Below, in pieces: positions 1 through 11,233 of a DNA stretch of 64,000 nt. The notes beneath the pieces are model-generated. The model worked only from the letters and a program-made list of their open reading frames with translations, was not told the DNA's origin and searched no databases. The translations under genes were made by a program, and so were the position numbers. This DNA comes from Neodiprion pinetum (taxonomy: Eukaryota; Arthropoda; Insecta; Hymenoptera; Diprionidae): positions 20,174,526 to 20,238,525 of the forward strand of contig NC_060234.1 of the NCBI RefSeq assembly GCF_021155775.2, in the 5' to 3' direction. Positions within the stretch are counted from its first letter, which is position 1. Each line of letters starts with the position of its first letter.

Positions 1-2242
1 CGCTCGACGTATTCCCCAAGGCCCCTTATATCTATCTGGACTAAATTACCATGGCTCCTTGGATGTGTTGGAGTGAAAAACTTGCATAATTTACGGAATT
101 TTTATTTACGGTGAGCGTTATTGGAAGCGTGCTCATCGGCGCTTGACTTCCGCTCACACCTGCGATCACCTTCTCATTTACAGCTCACCTCTTGTATATC
201 AGGGTGTTTCCGTTCGTTGTAACATTTTTTTTTTTTTTTCTCTTCAACTCTTCTTGTTCGAAACTTGTTTTATATAGTAGAGAAAAGGAAAATAGTTACA
301 TTCAATTGAATATAGAAACGAATAGAAAATTCTTTGTTAGAGGATATCTGTTAAATCCAAATCTCAAAAGGCAAAGAATTGAAGAAATTGTATTCTGTAC
401 CTACCTATAAGAATGTCTGTAGATCAGTCTGTTAATACAACGGTTCACAAGTCGTGTATTCAAAATCAATTTCGTGTCAATTCATCTTTAAAGTTCCTTT
501 GCGCCCAAACTACTGACTTGACAACAAAAATTAGAATCATACCTATGTAGAGAATTCAATTACGGGATCTTCCATGATCAAGTCTGTATTATTAAATGTG
601 ACTGGGTGGTAACATTTTAAAAGAAATGAAACCTCTAATCCGTACTGAAAATCTGCTAATTTTGCCATTATTTTTTGACAACTTGAGCTGCCGATTGACT
701 TTTTTTTCAATATTTCTTTTTTTTTTTTTTTTATTCAACTTATTTTTCTCCCCTCGTTAATATCTATCCGCAGTGCAAAGACAGCGTTGTAGCCGGATAA
801 TCAAAGTTGCAAATATGCATAATACCTAAGCAAAAAACCTATCTGTTGGGGTAAATTAATTAACTTTATAATTACGCTAGGAGTTGGCGCGAATCTAGAT
901 CGTTTCGTACAGAAGCTTCATACCCTTTAATTATTCAAAACACAGTTACCGTATTCGACTCATTAAAAGCTATTATAGGATAAGCAACGACGTCGTCTTG
1001 CGGCGAAAGTCGTTAAATTATGCGCACGTTTAGTGCATGACTTTGCTTAACCGTGCATAAGACGGTGTCAAAGTTCATCAGTAAGGCGCACCGTTTCCAA
1101 CAAGACCGTAATAACTGTTAACAATTAATTTCGTCATGGTTTACCGTGCAAAAGCTTGATTCTACGCAATTTTCTGCAACCAACTCTTCCTGGTGGAAAA
1201 TTGAATTTAACCTATATTAAAAACTTGACGTACCAGTCGCCCCTGTATAAATTCTATACTTCAAGTTTTTTCCACCGTGAATTTCCCTTTGGCCACTTAC
1301 ATCGAAGAGCTTATACAAAGCACGTTTAGACGAAAAAGATTTTTTGTTTTCTTCAGTTTTGAGTTTGAATATATCATACAATTGTGATACACCACCTGAC
1401 TGTTACATAACCGTGTAATTGAGGACGAATGGAAATTGATGAAATAAATGCTAAATTGAAACGTGTACAATTTAAAATACTCGGGTATGTTTCGAAACAA
1501 AGTAGATTTTTTTTGTAATAATCCGAGGAAATTTGAGACCACAAGCCAACCATACAAGTCGTATAATTTATCAAGTAAGGTGGTCTTTCACGAAAGTCCC
1601 ATTCATTCAACCGAAATAAAAAAGCGAAACCACAATCAATTACCAATATTATAAGACTTTATACCCCGTCGGTCATCCAAATACGCATGCGCTAAATCAT
1701 GTGATTCGATTTGTATATTCGACCAAGTCGCGTCGAATTTTCGGTCTCTTTGCCAGGTTGATCAACTCGATTGTCATCCAACGCTAGCGTTCAGAATTTG
1801 AGATGGCTAAAACGTGACGGATCTGCATGTAAGTCAACGTAACCTCGAAAGTTTTGTGCATACGGGGTTTGCGCAAACGCATTTGGGTATTCAGTTTTTC
1901 ACACGGATACATAGAAGATTTAGGAAACGAAGAAAAACACACGCGTATATAGCATAATACATCCGTCACCTGAGAATGCGAATATGGGCACGGTATTTCC
2001 AATCTGCCAAAGGTTTAATTTCAAACCAGCTGTTGTTACTGGACACGAATTCGTAGAAGATGCTTAACCGCTAACAATAAGACGCAATTAATCAAACACC
2101 GAGGAACTGGGCATTGAACGAATGTCAATGATTCATTCAGGCGTACCATAATAAGGGTTGGATAAAACGGCGTTTTGTAAACTAAAACGCGATCTTGGTC
2201 CGGGTTGATTTATAATACGCGATCGCTAATGAAGGTGCGCAG
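1..2242. other. Non-coding, no gene recognised
   Basis: AT-rich sequence with T-runs near 227 and 719. Short open frames on both strands show no recognisable domain. A single GCATGCGC-type palindrome sits at 1683-1692. Nothing else is supportable. Confidence 0.5.
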
Positions 2243-2458
2243 ATGCGTCGAGGTTCGGACCGGACCATACCGAGACGAACACGGACTAACATGGACATGA
2301 TACAGATGCGGGGATGTGATAAAGTGAGGATAGGGTACCAATGTATCGGGCCCAGGCAGCAGCAGCAGCAGCAGCAACAGCTGGCGGCCAACGGCTGGCA
2401 GCCCTGCAACCCGCGTCTGCAGGGCGGCCTCAACGACTTCGCCGCGCCGCCGCGCTGA
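2243..2458 (+). CDS. Possible polyglutamine-containing exon or reading-frame relic
   Basis: An open frame of 71 codons contains a run of eight glutamines encoded by a CAG/CAA tract at 2356-2380. It is followed by a non-repetitive tail (LAANGWQPCNPRLQ, then GGLNDFAAPPR) and a TGA stop. The tail has a more protein-like composition than the other frames, which read as alanine or cysteine runs. I do not recognise the protein. A possible splice acceptor, CCCAG, ends at 2355 but has no good pyrimidine tract. It could be a 3'-terminal exon of a gene lying to the left, or chance coding potential in a CpG-rich patch. No neighbouring exon was found. Confidence 0.2.
   Translation: MRRGSDRTIPRRTRTNMDMIQMRGCDKVRIGYQCIGPRQQQQQQQQLAANGWQPCNPRLQGGLNDFAAPPR
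2356..2380 (+). repeat. CAG/CAA trinucleotide repeat
   Basis: Seven CAG units (first G at 2356) followed by CAA CAG, in a GC-rich patch. It gives glutamine in one plus-strand frame. Confidence 0.9.
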
Positions 2459-2536
2459 TGTATATAACGTGTTTTGTTTCTTGGAACAATTTGATCGGGA
2501 TGAAATATGCGATGAGCTCCGGATAAAGGCCCCCCG

Positions 2537-2661
2537 AGGGGGCGGGAGGGAAAGGGGAATCGCGTTTTACCCCTTGCCGCCCCTCGAAGCACCAGAAGGA
2601 TGTAGGAAGAGGGATGAGCGTGGTAAAATCTCCCTTCTCTTTCCCAACCCCCTCCCGCCCC
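2537..2661. repeat. GC-rich imperfect inverted repeat
   Basis: A G-rich left arm (GGGGGCGGGAGGGAAAGGG, then CGCGTTTTACC) pairs with a C-rich right arm ending CCTCCCGCCCC, with GGTAAAAT at its inner side. It can fold back as a hairpin. It is either a small inverted-repeat element or a structured CpG-rich regulatory patch. Confidence 0.45.
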
Positions 2662-2903
2662 ACTCAGCCGTAGTGCCCAGAACTCCATCTATCTTCTTTG
2701 TAATGCAACGTAAGGCAGTCTATAAGTAACGCATGTATGTTGTACCTCTTGATACACAATGAATATTCAGGTGCGCGCCTCTCCGTGAGCGTTGCTGTTG
2801 CTTGCACTGCTCCTGGCGGCAGTCTCGCTGGAGTTGAAACGACCTCGTATATCTCCCGTTCCAGCGTTCGTTCTTCTTTTCCCGATACTGCTGCGAAGAG
2901 AAC

Positions 2904-2937
2904 GAGAGAGAGAAAGAAAGAGAGAGAGAGAGAGAGA
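2904..2937 (+). repeat. (GA)n microsatellite
   Basis: GAGAGAGAGAAAGAAAGAGAG-type dinucleotide run of about 34 bp. Confidence 0.85.
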
Positions 2938-2939
2938 TT

Positions 2940-5900
2940 TGGTATGCGGTATAACTTCGTACCTTACCTACGGACGTTTTCACCCTTCCTCGTTCATGAT
3001 TGAGTCGAACGATCGATTGTATGTGCTTTAACTCCAGGTGATAATTTGGCTATTATTCATTTCGAACTAACCGAGGTTACGACGCAAACGCGATACGTTC
3101 GGTTCGGTAACTCGAACCTTGAGCGTACGAGCGCAATTTGTATTGTTACTGGAAAAATTATCCAATCCAATTCTCATCGATCATGTAATGGAAAGGTGTT
3201 GGAATTACGATTGTGGTAGTTATCACCGTATGCTGTAAAGTCACGTTTGCATCGCAGCATTGAAGAGGTGATCCAATATGGACATTGGTTTTATTCTCAA
3301 AGTGCGGGATAACCAGGCGACTATTTTCTTAAATAATACTCATCTTGCAATAAAACTTGCCGTTTAAGATTCTTTTTTTTTTTAATGGGATTCGAAGAAG
3401 GTTACATCGATTTATCGCGAGTAATAAGATGAAAATCTTTTATTTCACCTCGTCACATTGAATCACTCACGCCTTCATGTTGTGCAAGTTTTTTTACCTG
3501 ACGTAAACTGGGCTAACAGAAACTAACTAATTAATCATATTATGCGCGCTGTGATCTCTGTGTTACTACAGACTTGTAAAATTGGAAATTATTTTGGTCA
3601 AAGTTTAATCGAATGCAGCAGCTCAATTCCTCACAAGTAAAGAAAGTCACATGCTACGTATTTGATCCGTGGAATAAATGAATTTGTCAAAAAAATGCAT
3701 AGATATCAATGTAATAATATATTAATAAATTAATGCTTATGCATACACAATTGATGGATATATTGAAGATGTGTAATGTGCCGATTTGTCGTACAGAAAT
3801 ATTCGTTATTGATTTTAATTTTTCGTGAACTCAGGAGCACAGTTATCGATAAATGGAAAAAAAAGCATGAGAAATTTGTACGTAAAGCGTCGTGCAACGT
3901 CGCGCAGATCATGTTTCGTTAATCCGCACTGATCTCGTTAGGTACCCACTGTAAGGTCTTTGGTATTTTATTACCTACTACCAACGGCCGTCTGGTCACG
4001 GTCAAGACTTGACAGAAATGTATAGGGAGCCACAGTCTATAATCTATTACATCTTCACCTATCTTCATACTCAGGGCGCAACGCCCCTCCAGATACGCTA
4101 TACGATTCAAACGACGCACTGGTTCGTGTATGGAAAATAATGAGGGCTCCGGTTTACCACTATTTCAAGTTAAGAAATAGGTTCAGGCGTATAGCTGGGC
4201 GTAGATTTGCTCCTTGCGTGCGTCGACGACGACGGCTTTGGGCTCGGTGGCTAATGGTCAGTTGTGGTAGCATTCCTCATTCGTTGTGGTCAACGAGTGC
4301 CTCCAGCACTTTGGGTCTACGGGCGCGTCATCTCCGCGATGGAGTCGCATTCCATCAGAAGACGTGGGTGCGCTCACTCGCTCTTTTCAACCGCCATGAG
4401 TCCCTGTAGGTTGGCTCACGTGCTTGAAGGCCCACGTGAGGCCTGGGTCCTATCCACTCGCCGCAGGTGGTGTAGGATTACGTTCTCTGATCACCCGGAC
4501 CAGGAGAAGGACTAGAACCAGCGCCAGAATCACGTCGAATTTATTCATTCTCTCCTTCCAATACCAGAGAATTCCGCGAAGGAGAATCCGGACTCTTGAA
4601 TAGAAAATCCCAGAATCTTTATCATAAGGGAATATAAAAGTATATTCTACGCTTTGGACTGAGTTTTATTGCTGTAGACACTTTATTTATTACATCGAAC
4701 GCCACAAGTTATGGATAACAACCCATCGACCCAGCAACGATTGCATGCTTTTGATTTAATCAGGTACGCACATTACAGCGATCCTTGTTGTATATTCTCA
4801 TTTGGGATTCCTCGTGGTAGCGTCACGTCCAGAGAATTCACCGAAGGAGCGTCGGAGGTTTTGGAGTCAATCCCGAAGTCTCTTTACAAAGCGCTCAGTG
4901 TGATCTATACCGGGTCAGATTGAGGACCTTCGATCTTTGACATTGAACAACACATCCGGTGGACAACCCATGAGTTACCATTTCTACAAATGATGACATG
5001 CTTCGGGCGAGACACTCCATTTATCTACCTCAATGTTTCCGTTGCGTATTTTTGTATCCATCGCAATCGGATACGATGCCTGTGATTGCGCTGCAACAGT
5101 CTACGAGATGAATCGTTGAACGCATCTTAAGCTCTTACACGGGGTGACGTCAGGGTGCGGGTACCGATCTATCTTTCTTTGATCAGCAACGGGATGGACG
5201 ATTTATCTTTGGTCTCGTAACAACTCACATTACGTTTATAAATTTCGGAGGTCACTGGTCCCCGGACAACATATCTTGATAACAGGGTACAGGGTCTATT
5301 CTCTGCGTTATCGCAAATCTGGTTCATCGCAGAGGTTAAATCATGTTATAAATTTTTGCGCACTGCCGACTCTTAGACGTCGTTAATTCGCTACGTTTCC
5401 GAGACGGGAGACCCTCGGGGCGTCATGGCGATGGTCGCGATTCACCGGAGTTAGCTACCGTCGTAAAAGGGATTAACCCTCTAGCGACTAGATAATTCCG
5501 CATCCTTTGCAACAATGTTTCGCTCAACGTCGAAATACGCAAGCAATGTAGGTATCGGACATCATCTAAAACTGCTTTCCATGAATGATGAAATAGATCG
5601 TTGACAGTAATCGTGGTACTTGTTAAGCTCCTCAATAAAATGGCAATGTTAATGGTCACAATTATCAGCGAGATTCTAAGTTTTTCACAATTGTTCACAC
5701 TGCCGTGTGCTGCCGTAGTGTATAATAAAAGTGATCATGTCTTGAGAATTTGGGACACAATAATAAGATACTCAAATTTCTTTGACTTGCGTTGTAAAAT
5801 TGCTTCTGGTTCTTGGTGGAACTTTTCCAAGAATTCTGACATTCGGATCGGAGAATGATATATCCTATTCTATATTTTTCGTACTGCAATCTTTTTCCCT

Positions 5901-7300
5901 TATGTTTTAAGCCTGACAGTAAATCATTTTGACACGTTCCTGGTAAGCTCAAAAGTTCTAACTTGTTACTTTTTGTTCTGTTCATTGGTTGAGGTATCGT
6001 CGAGGGGAGCAAGCCATTCTCACCCTTCCTATAGATACATTCCCATTTAGTTCTACCCTGCTGGAAGAATGTGCGTATACGATGATGAACGTTGAAGGAC
6101 AGAGGTCAAATGGAAATCATAATTATTTCAATTTCTAGGATTTCTCATACATCTGACGAAACGATTACCTGTCCACCTTTGAAGGTGGTAAAACGCGGTA
6201 GGCGTTTGTTGTACGTGGATTGTGGAAACATGCGTCCATGGTATGTACACAGAGGTGCGAGTGCGTGTTCAAATTGCATATATATAGAACACAGCAGAGA
6301 ACACACGTGCAAAGGTAAGCGTCTGTACCTACCAGGCTGCATATAATGGTTGGGTATTATATAGCTGTGTTCGTAAAAGGGCGGGTTCTTAAATAAAGCC
6401 ACGGACAGCTAGTTTCACTGGAGGCAGCAATCAGGGAAGATTATGGGTCTAATTATAGTTACGCTGCATTGTTTCCTTCTGAGAAACAAGAAACTTTACC
6501 TCCGTCTTATTCTTCTTCTCATAGTTTTTGTCACGAAATATCGTGTCGGCTTATAAAGAACAAAACGACATGACGAAATAACTCCGAGAGATACCTGTGG
6601 AGAGCTACCCTATACCCTACTCCTTCTCCCCCTCGATAATACTACCAAGTTATGGATATTACGATCGTACCGGCATACTTTTTATCATACCGCGAGTATG
6701 CTTCGCCTACCTCCACACTCTTTCATCGTACACGTATGCAAACGGAAGTGGCTTGATACATGAAGGTGAAATGGTACGGTAGAGCGTACCATTGACAACT
6801 TATGCTTGGCGCTGCTTCATAGGTGCCGGACAGTTCGCAACCTTGATTGACAATGAACTTGAAAGTTTTTCTTCCAACAATGCATCAGGTCCAGTGATGA
6901 AATTGCTATCTAATTTTGTATATTTGATACTTTTAGAGAATTGCCGGCGTAAGACCTTGTTGAGTTGTCCGTGACAATATTCGTGCACATGACTGCTAAT
7001 TTTGGTTGTTGAAATCAGCTTCATTGATCGGATCCATCGTTATTGCGGATGACGTTTATCTGTGAAGTCAGTAATGCCGTCGTCGGTGGCATTGAATGTG
7101 TCAGAATCAATCTAAGGCTCTGTATATACATACATCTACCTGCAATGAATTTCACACGTTCCTGCTTCGCGACAGAAGGCTTCTATATGGCGATAAAGCG
7201 TCTGTACTTTAAAACGTACAGTACCAAAATTGCTAAAATAAATGTTTCTCCACTTGATCGTACGTCGTAGTTTACATGCATGCACATTCTGGAAACTTTA
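2940..7300. other. Non-coding, no gene recognised
   Basis: Mixed-composition DNA with short open frames on both strands (for example 4711-4923 +, 5695-6012 -). None has a recognisable domain, a splice context or a compositional signature of a real exon. Confidence 0.4.
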
Positions 7301-8230
7301 CAATAGAAGATCGAGAATCCCTCTGCATTTTTCAACATCACAGGGTAAAAAGCAGGGTATATCGGGCCAGATTACAGAGCCGTCTCATTTACCTGGTGAT
7401 CCAACATACCTACTTACCGATATCCCACAGTACAGAAGAGCTTGGACCCGATTGTTCGCGACTCGTACCCATCGCTGGCCACACGGCTTTACTCCGAAGA
7501 ACTCGTTGCAGGGTTTGCTCCCAATCTCTTCCCCCTCTCTTTCTCTCTCTTTCTCTCCTCTCCTCTCGAAAGTTCTAATGTTAGGGCTGGCACAGGACTG
7601 TGGCAAGCCCGGTAGCTGGTGCCACCCTTCCCCACGTTTCCCCCGCGAGGCCCTGCGACAGGCAGGCAGGCAGGTGTGTCCGTCCGGCCGACCGTCGTCG
7701 AGCACTCCGACCGTCTGAGCGGTCCAGCCGTGTATCGCGTCGGTTGGGCCCGACGACCTACGTAAAAAAGAGCGAGATGAACAAAAGTGAATTGCCTACG
7801 AACCGGCGCGGTGCAGCCCTGCAACGCCGCCGGTCGTTGGCTGTCTCGGGGTCCGGCAGCAGACCCAACTCTCTCCGCACATACTGCACAGTGTGCAGCG
7901 TTCATGCCGAGCGAATACCGATGGTCCGCATGCCGCGCATGGTTACGTATAGGTATGCTTATGGTACGTCGTTCGGAGCCTGGAGTTTCCCGAGGGACCT
8001 TCGAAGGTGACTCGGGGCCTTGGAGGCGAGGGTTTGGGGCATCGGGCCCTTGCGGTAGACACGTGAGCGGATGTGCTGCGTCGACTACCACGTGGTCACG
8101 TCGCCTCGTTACGTGTGCCGCTGGCTCCTTGGACGAGAAACGGTGCGGGCTGGATGGAATCGAAGTCCGGAGAGAAGAGAAGGAAAATTATGACCAGATT
8201 TTTGGGGGAAGGTTGAAAGATTTCTGAACA
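7300..8230. promoter_or_regulatory. CpG-rich patch, candidate promoter or 5' exon region
   Basis: This stretch is far richer in GC and CpG than its surroundings. It contains a long CT tract at about 7530-7568, a (GGCA)n run near 7660, and several overlapping long open frames on both strands, as expected of GC-rich DNA rather than of coding. A GTATGC donor-like sequence follows near 7953. Insect promoters and first exons often look like this, and expanded lies downstream on the same strand, but no TSS motif ties them together. Confidence 0.25.
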
Positions 8231-8884
8231 ATAGTAGTGAAGTTCGAAAACATCGGATGAAACAAACGGAGAAGTAAAACGGGAGACGGCACGGGCATCG
8301 CAAGGAACCGCTGCAACCGCGACGGTTGAGAGAGAATGGAAAAAGGCAAAAACTTAGCCAGACGCGCGAGACAAAATCTCAACCGGCCGAGGTCTTCTGA
8401 GGTCCTTTCAAGGTCCCTCCCTCGTCACCGGGACAAAATAATTTTACTCTAACAATCTCGACGCTCTTATACAACCAGACACTCGGACCTTGCCGTGATC
8501 CTTTCTTTCAGCCTCTATATCTACATGCCGAACCCTTTCTTTTAAGGGCGTTAGGAAATAACTACAACGAGTTTTTCTCTGGAATTCAACACGTTGACAC
8601 GCCCCTCAATCTTTGCCCAGAGATATGTATGGTAATCCGAGTATTGAAAATATTATTCTTATTTCGTCCCGCTTGCGCGAGTTTTGTAGTTTTCATCACT
8701 TATATCTGTCTACCTGAGGTCCCCCAATTTTGGCGGGGACTTCTTATAAGCGATTGCGTTCAATCATACGTGTTTAGACACCGAATTCATATACGTAACA
8801 GTGATTCTCTTATGACGAGGAATGACGATAATCATCGACACGATCACACACGTACGATTTTCGATCTCTCCAGGTAGTAATGGG
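8231..8884. other. Non-coding, no gene recognised
   Basis: No conserved domain in any frame. The GC content falls back to background after the CpG-rich patch. Confidence 0.4.
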
Positions 8885-8964
8885 GAAACGTTCCGGCAAC
8901 GAATTTCTTGGAATCCTATTCCCCTAACCGCCCTGACACTCTCTCATAACGAGGTAGCACTGTA
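8885..8964 (+). mobile_element. Fragment of a pogo-like inverted-repeat element
   Basis: The body, from GTTCCGGCAACGAATTTCTT to the ACGAGGTAGCACTGTA end, is almost identical to a copy at about 58996-59065, including GGAATCCTATTCCCCTAACC. The right end, read in reverse, starts TACAGTGCTACCTCGTTATG, a pogo/Tigger-like terminus. The left half is missing here. Confidence 0.55.
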
Positions 8965-10532
8965 ATAAGAAGTTTACTTTGGTTTCAAGTTCTTTATGAA
9001 TTGTTTTTATTCCCTTAAAAATTTTATGAACACGAATTTCACTGTTTTTATTATGTACTTATAGGTATATAATACGTGTACTTTGGCATCTGTGACTTCA
9101 CATGGGTACCTTTATCAAGTCTGTTGATAATTTGCTTTAATTTGCTTTCTCTCTAACAAGAGGAGAATACTCATGATCAAGTTATTCTTCCCTAAGATAC
9201 TAAAATATACGGTAAATAAAATGAAAAAACTATGAAAATTTTCTATTGTCATGGTTTTGAAATTTTTTTAAATTCATTGCGTGTAAGATCATTCAGCATG
9301 GTGTCGGTAGGTGCAAATGTGTGCTCTCCACAGGGCGTGGCAATGGTTGAAATTTTGATACACACTCCACAATCCGTGTAGTGTGTGGTATTCCAGTGAT
9401 TCGGGCTCTGTTTAAATTTTTGAAATTATCCGTAACATTCAACGTTCTTGAAAATCATGATTTAAGAAGGAACCACAACTTTACTAGAGATAATGTAAAG
9501 GTTTTCAAAATATTCTTAACTTTTGTTAATTTTAATAAGAATAAATCGATGTTAAAGATTCACGAATTTCAGGAAGTTTGTTTATGAGTTAATTCAATTT
9601 AAAACTCACTGAGCCGCAGTCTAAGAAGCTCCCCATTGAAGAATCACATATCATTTTAAAAGTTTGATAACTTCGACACAAGCTTCTTGAACCCTTTGAA
9701 AATTTTGTAATAATTTGGTAATACTCGTTATACTTGTCGCGATTTTCTCGACGACTCTGAATTTGTTAGTAATGTCTTTCATCAGGTAATTATTCATGTT
9801 GTTAAATTGATTGTTTTGACTGAAAAATGTCAACTCCTTGGTCGGAGACATCTTCCAGCATGCTTGGATTCATTGAGACATAAGAGCAAACGTATTTCAC
9901 GAGTGATGAACTTTCTTAACGTTGTTTTGCAGAGCATCTGTCTATCAGAGAAGTCTTAGAAGCTGGAAAACAAGATTTTTTCATCTAGAAATATGTAGAT
10001 CAATTACCACTGACCATTATTTGAATTTAGGAATGCTTATAATATGGTAGCCATGCACCGAATGAAAACGTGTAGAAATTTCAAATCGACATTGTAGGTT
10101 AACTTGTGGGTGTCTCGAAAAAATCACAATCTCTCTTTTAAACTCAGACAATGTCAAAAAATTTGACATGTCATCGACGTTACTTTTGCAATAGGGTAAC
10201 CGAAATATTAAACCGCCGACTTTACGTGATCGTAACATATCCAACTGACTCGTTACTTAAAAAAAAAAATCTAACATTCAACTATATACAAAGTCAAAGA
10301 AGCTCAGAATAATCCGGTCACATTTTCTTTCTCTCGTTCGAAAACGAAAAAATCTGACCTAATTTTTTCACGCCAAATACCCAATTGCTCCATTCGTACC
10401 GCCACAAAACCCATTTTAATCGTATTCCTAAAACTAAAATATTTTTCGGTTATGACCAATAGCGAAAATAGTACAGTAAGTACGAACAAAAATAACGTGT
10501 TGTACGAGGCATACGCGCACTTATCCTGTCCT
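8965..10532. other. AT-rich non-coding stretch
   Basis: No gene or clear repeat recognised. Only short unsupported open frames are present. Confidence 0.4.
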
Positions 10533-10575
10533 TTCCTATTTTATCCTATCCTATCCTATCCCATCCTATCCTGTC
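10533..10575 (+). repeat. (CCTAT)n pentanucleotide microsatellite
   Basis: Repeated TATCC units with minor interruptions (CCCATCC, CTGTCC). A CpG-rich patch of about 250 bp follows directly (10600-10840). Confidence 0.85.
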
Positions 10576-10840
10576 CCACACCTACGGACCTACGGAGGTA
10601 TAAGGCAGGTAAGCGAGTTACAGGCACGCACCTGTGTGCGTCCGGAGGAACCTACGTGAAGGAGCGGCAGCCTGAGGGACGGGGGGTCGCGGGGTTCGCA
10701 GCCTGCGGGCAACATTCCCGGGTAATGGTTGGGTTCTACCTCGGGTAACACAGGTGCTTCCCGCCGCGGACGAAACGGGCGGACGCGTAATTCTGGGTTG
10801 AAATAGTAACGGAGTCGAAACGCGCGCGCGAGCGATCAAG

Positions 10841-11233
10841 TCTCTTATACCGGGACAGTCTCACGAGACTTGAAAATCAACCGCGCATGCGCAAAATAAT
10901 TCAATCTTGTTGGTCGGTGAAATATTCCCGCAGCGATATTTTTTTCCGCGATACAGGGGAGCCAACGTACGCAAAATATGTACGTTTGAATTTTCAACGA
11001 GCATAAGCATTAAATTCCGACCGTTCTTCGAAGAATCAACTTTCCGACCCGGTAACAAATGCTTCGAAAAAACTTTCCGAGTCACTGTCTCGATTATTTG
11101 AGATTCTAACCTAAAAAATTCGTATCAACTGCATCGCCGCCAGACACAGTTTGACAGCTGAAAACTCGGGATGGCCAGCCTGTACGCACGCGCAGTTGAT
11201 TTTCATGTTTTAAGAGATTGTCCCTGTACGAGA
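10841..11233. mobile_element. Inverted-repeat (MITE-like) element with NRF1-type sites
   Basis: The left end (TCTCTTATACCGGGACAGTC, then TGAAAATCAACCGCGCATGC) is mirrored by a right end ending ACATGAAAATCAACTGCGCG in reverse, then TCTCGTACAGGGACA. The arms are about 55 bp and imperfect. No transposase frame is visible. The GCGCATGCGC palindrome lies at 10882-10893, with a variant at 11184-11194. Confidence 0.6.

Noticed and set aside
2182..2688. 168-codon minus-strand frame with a cysteine run
   Set aside because: It is the antisense reading of the CAG repeat in a GC-rich patch, with no domain.
3919..4119. Minus-strand frame with QWVPNEISAD, slightly like the end of a retroelement RNase H region
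   Set aside because: The match is a few residues only, stops straight after, and no flanking pol motifs are present.
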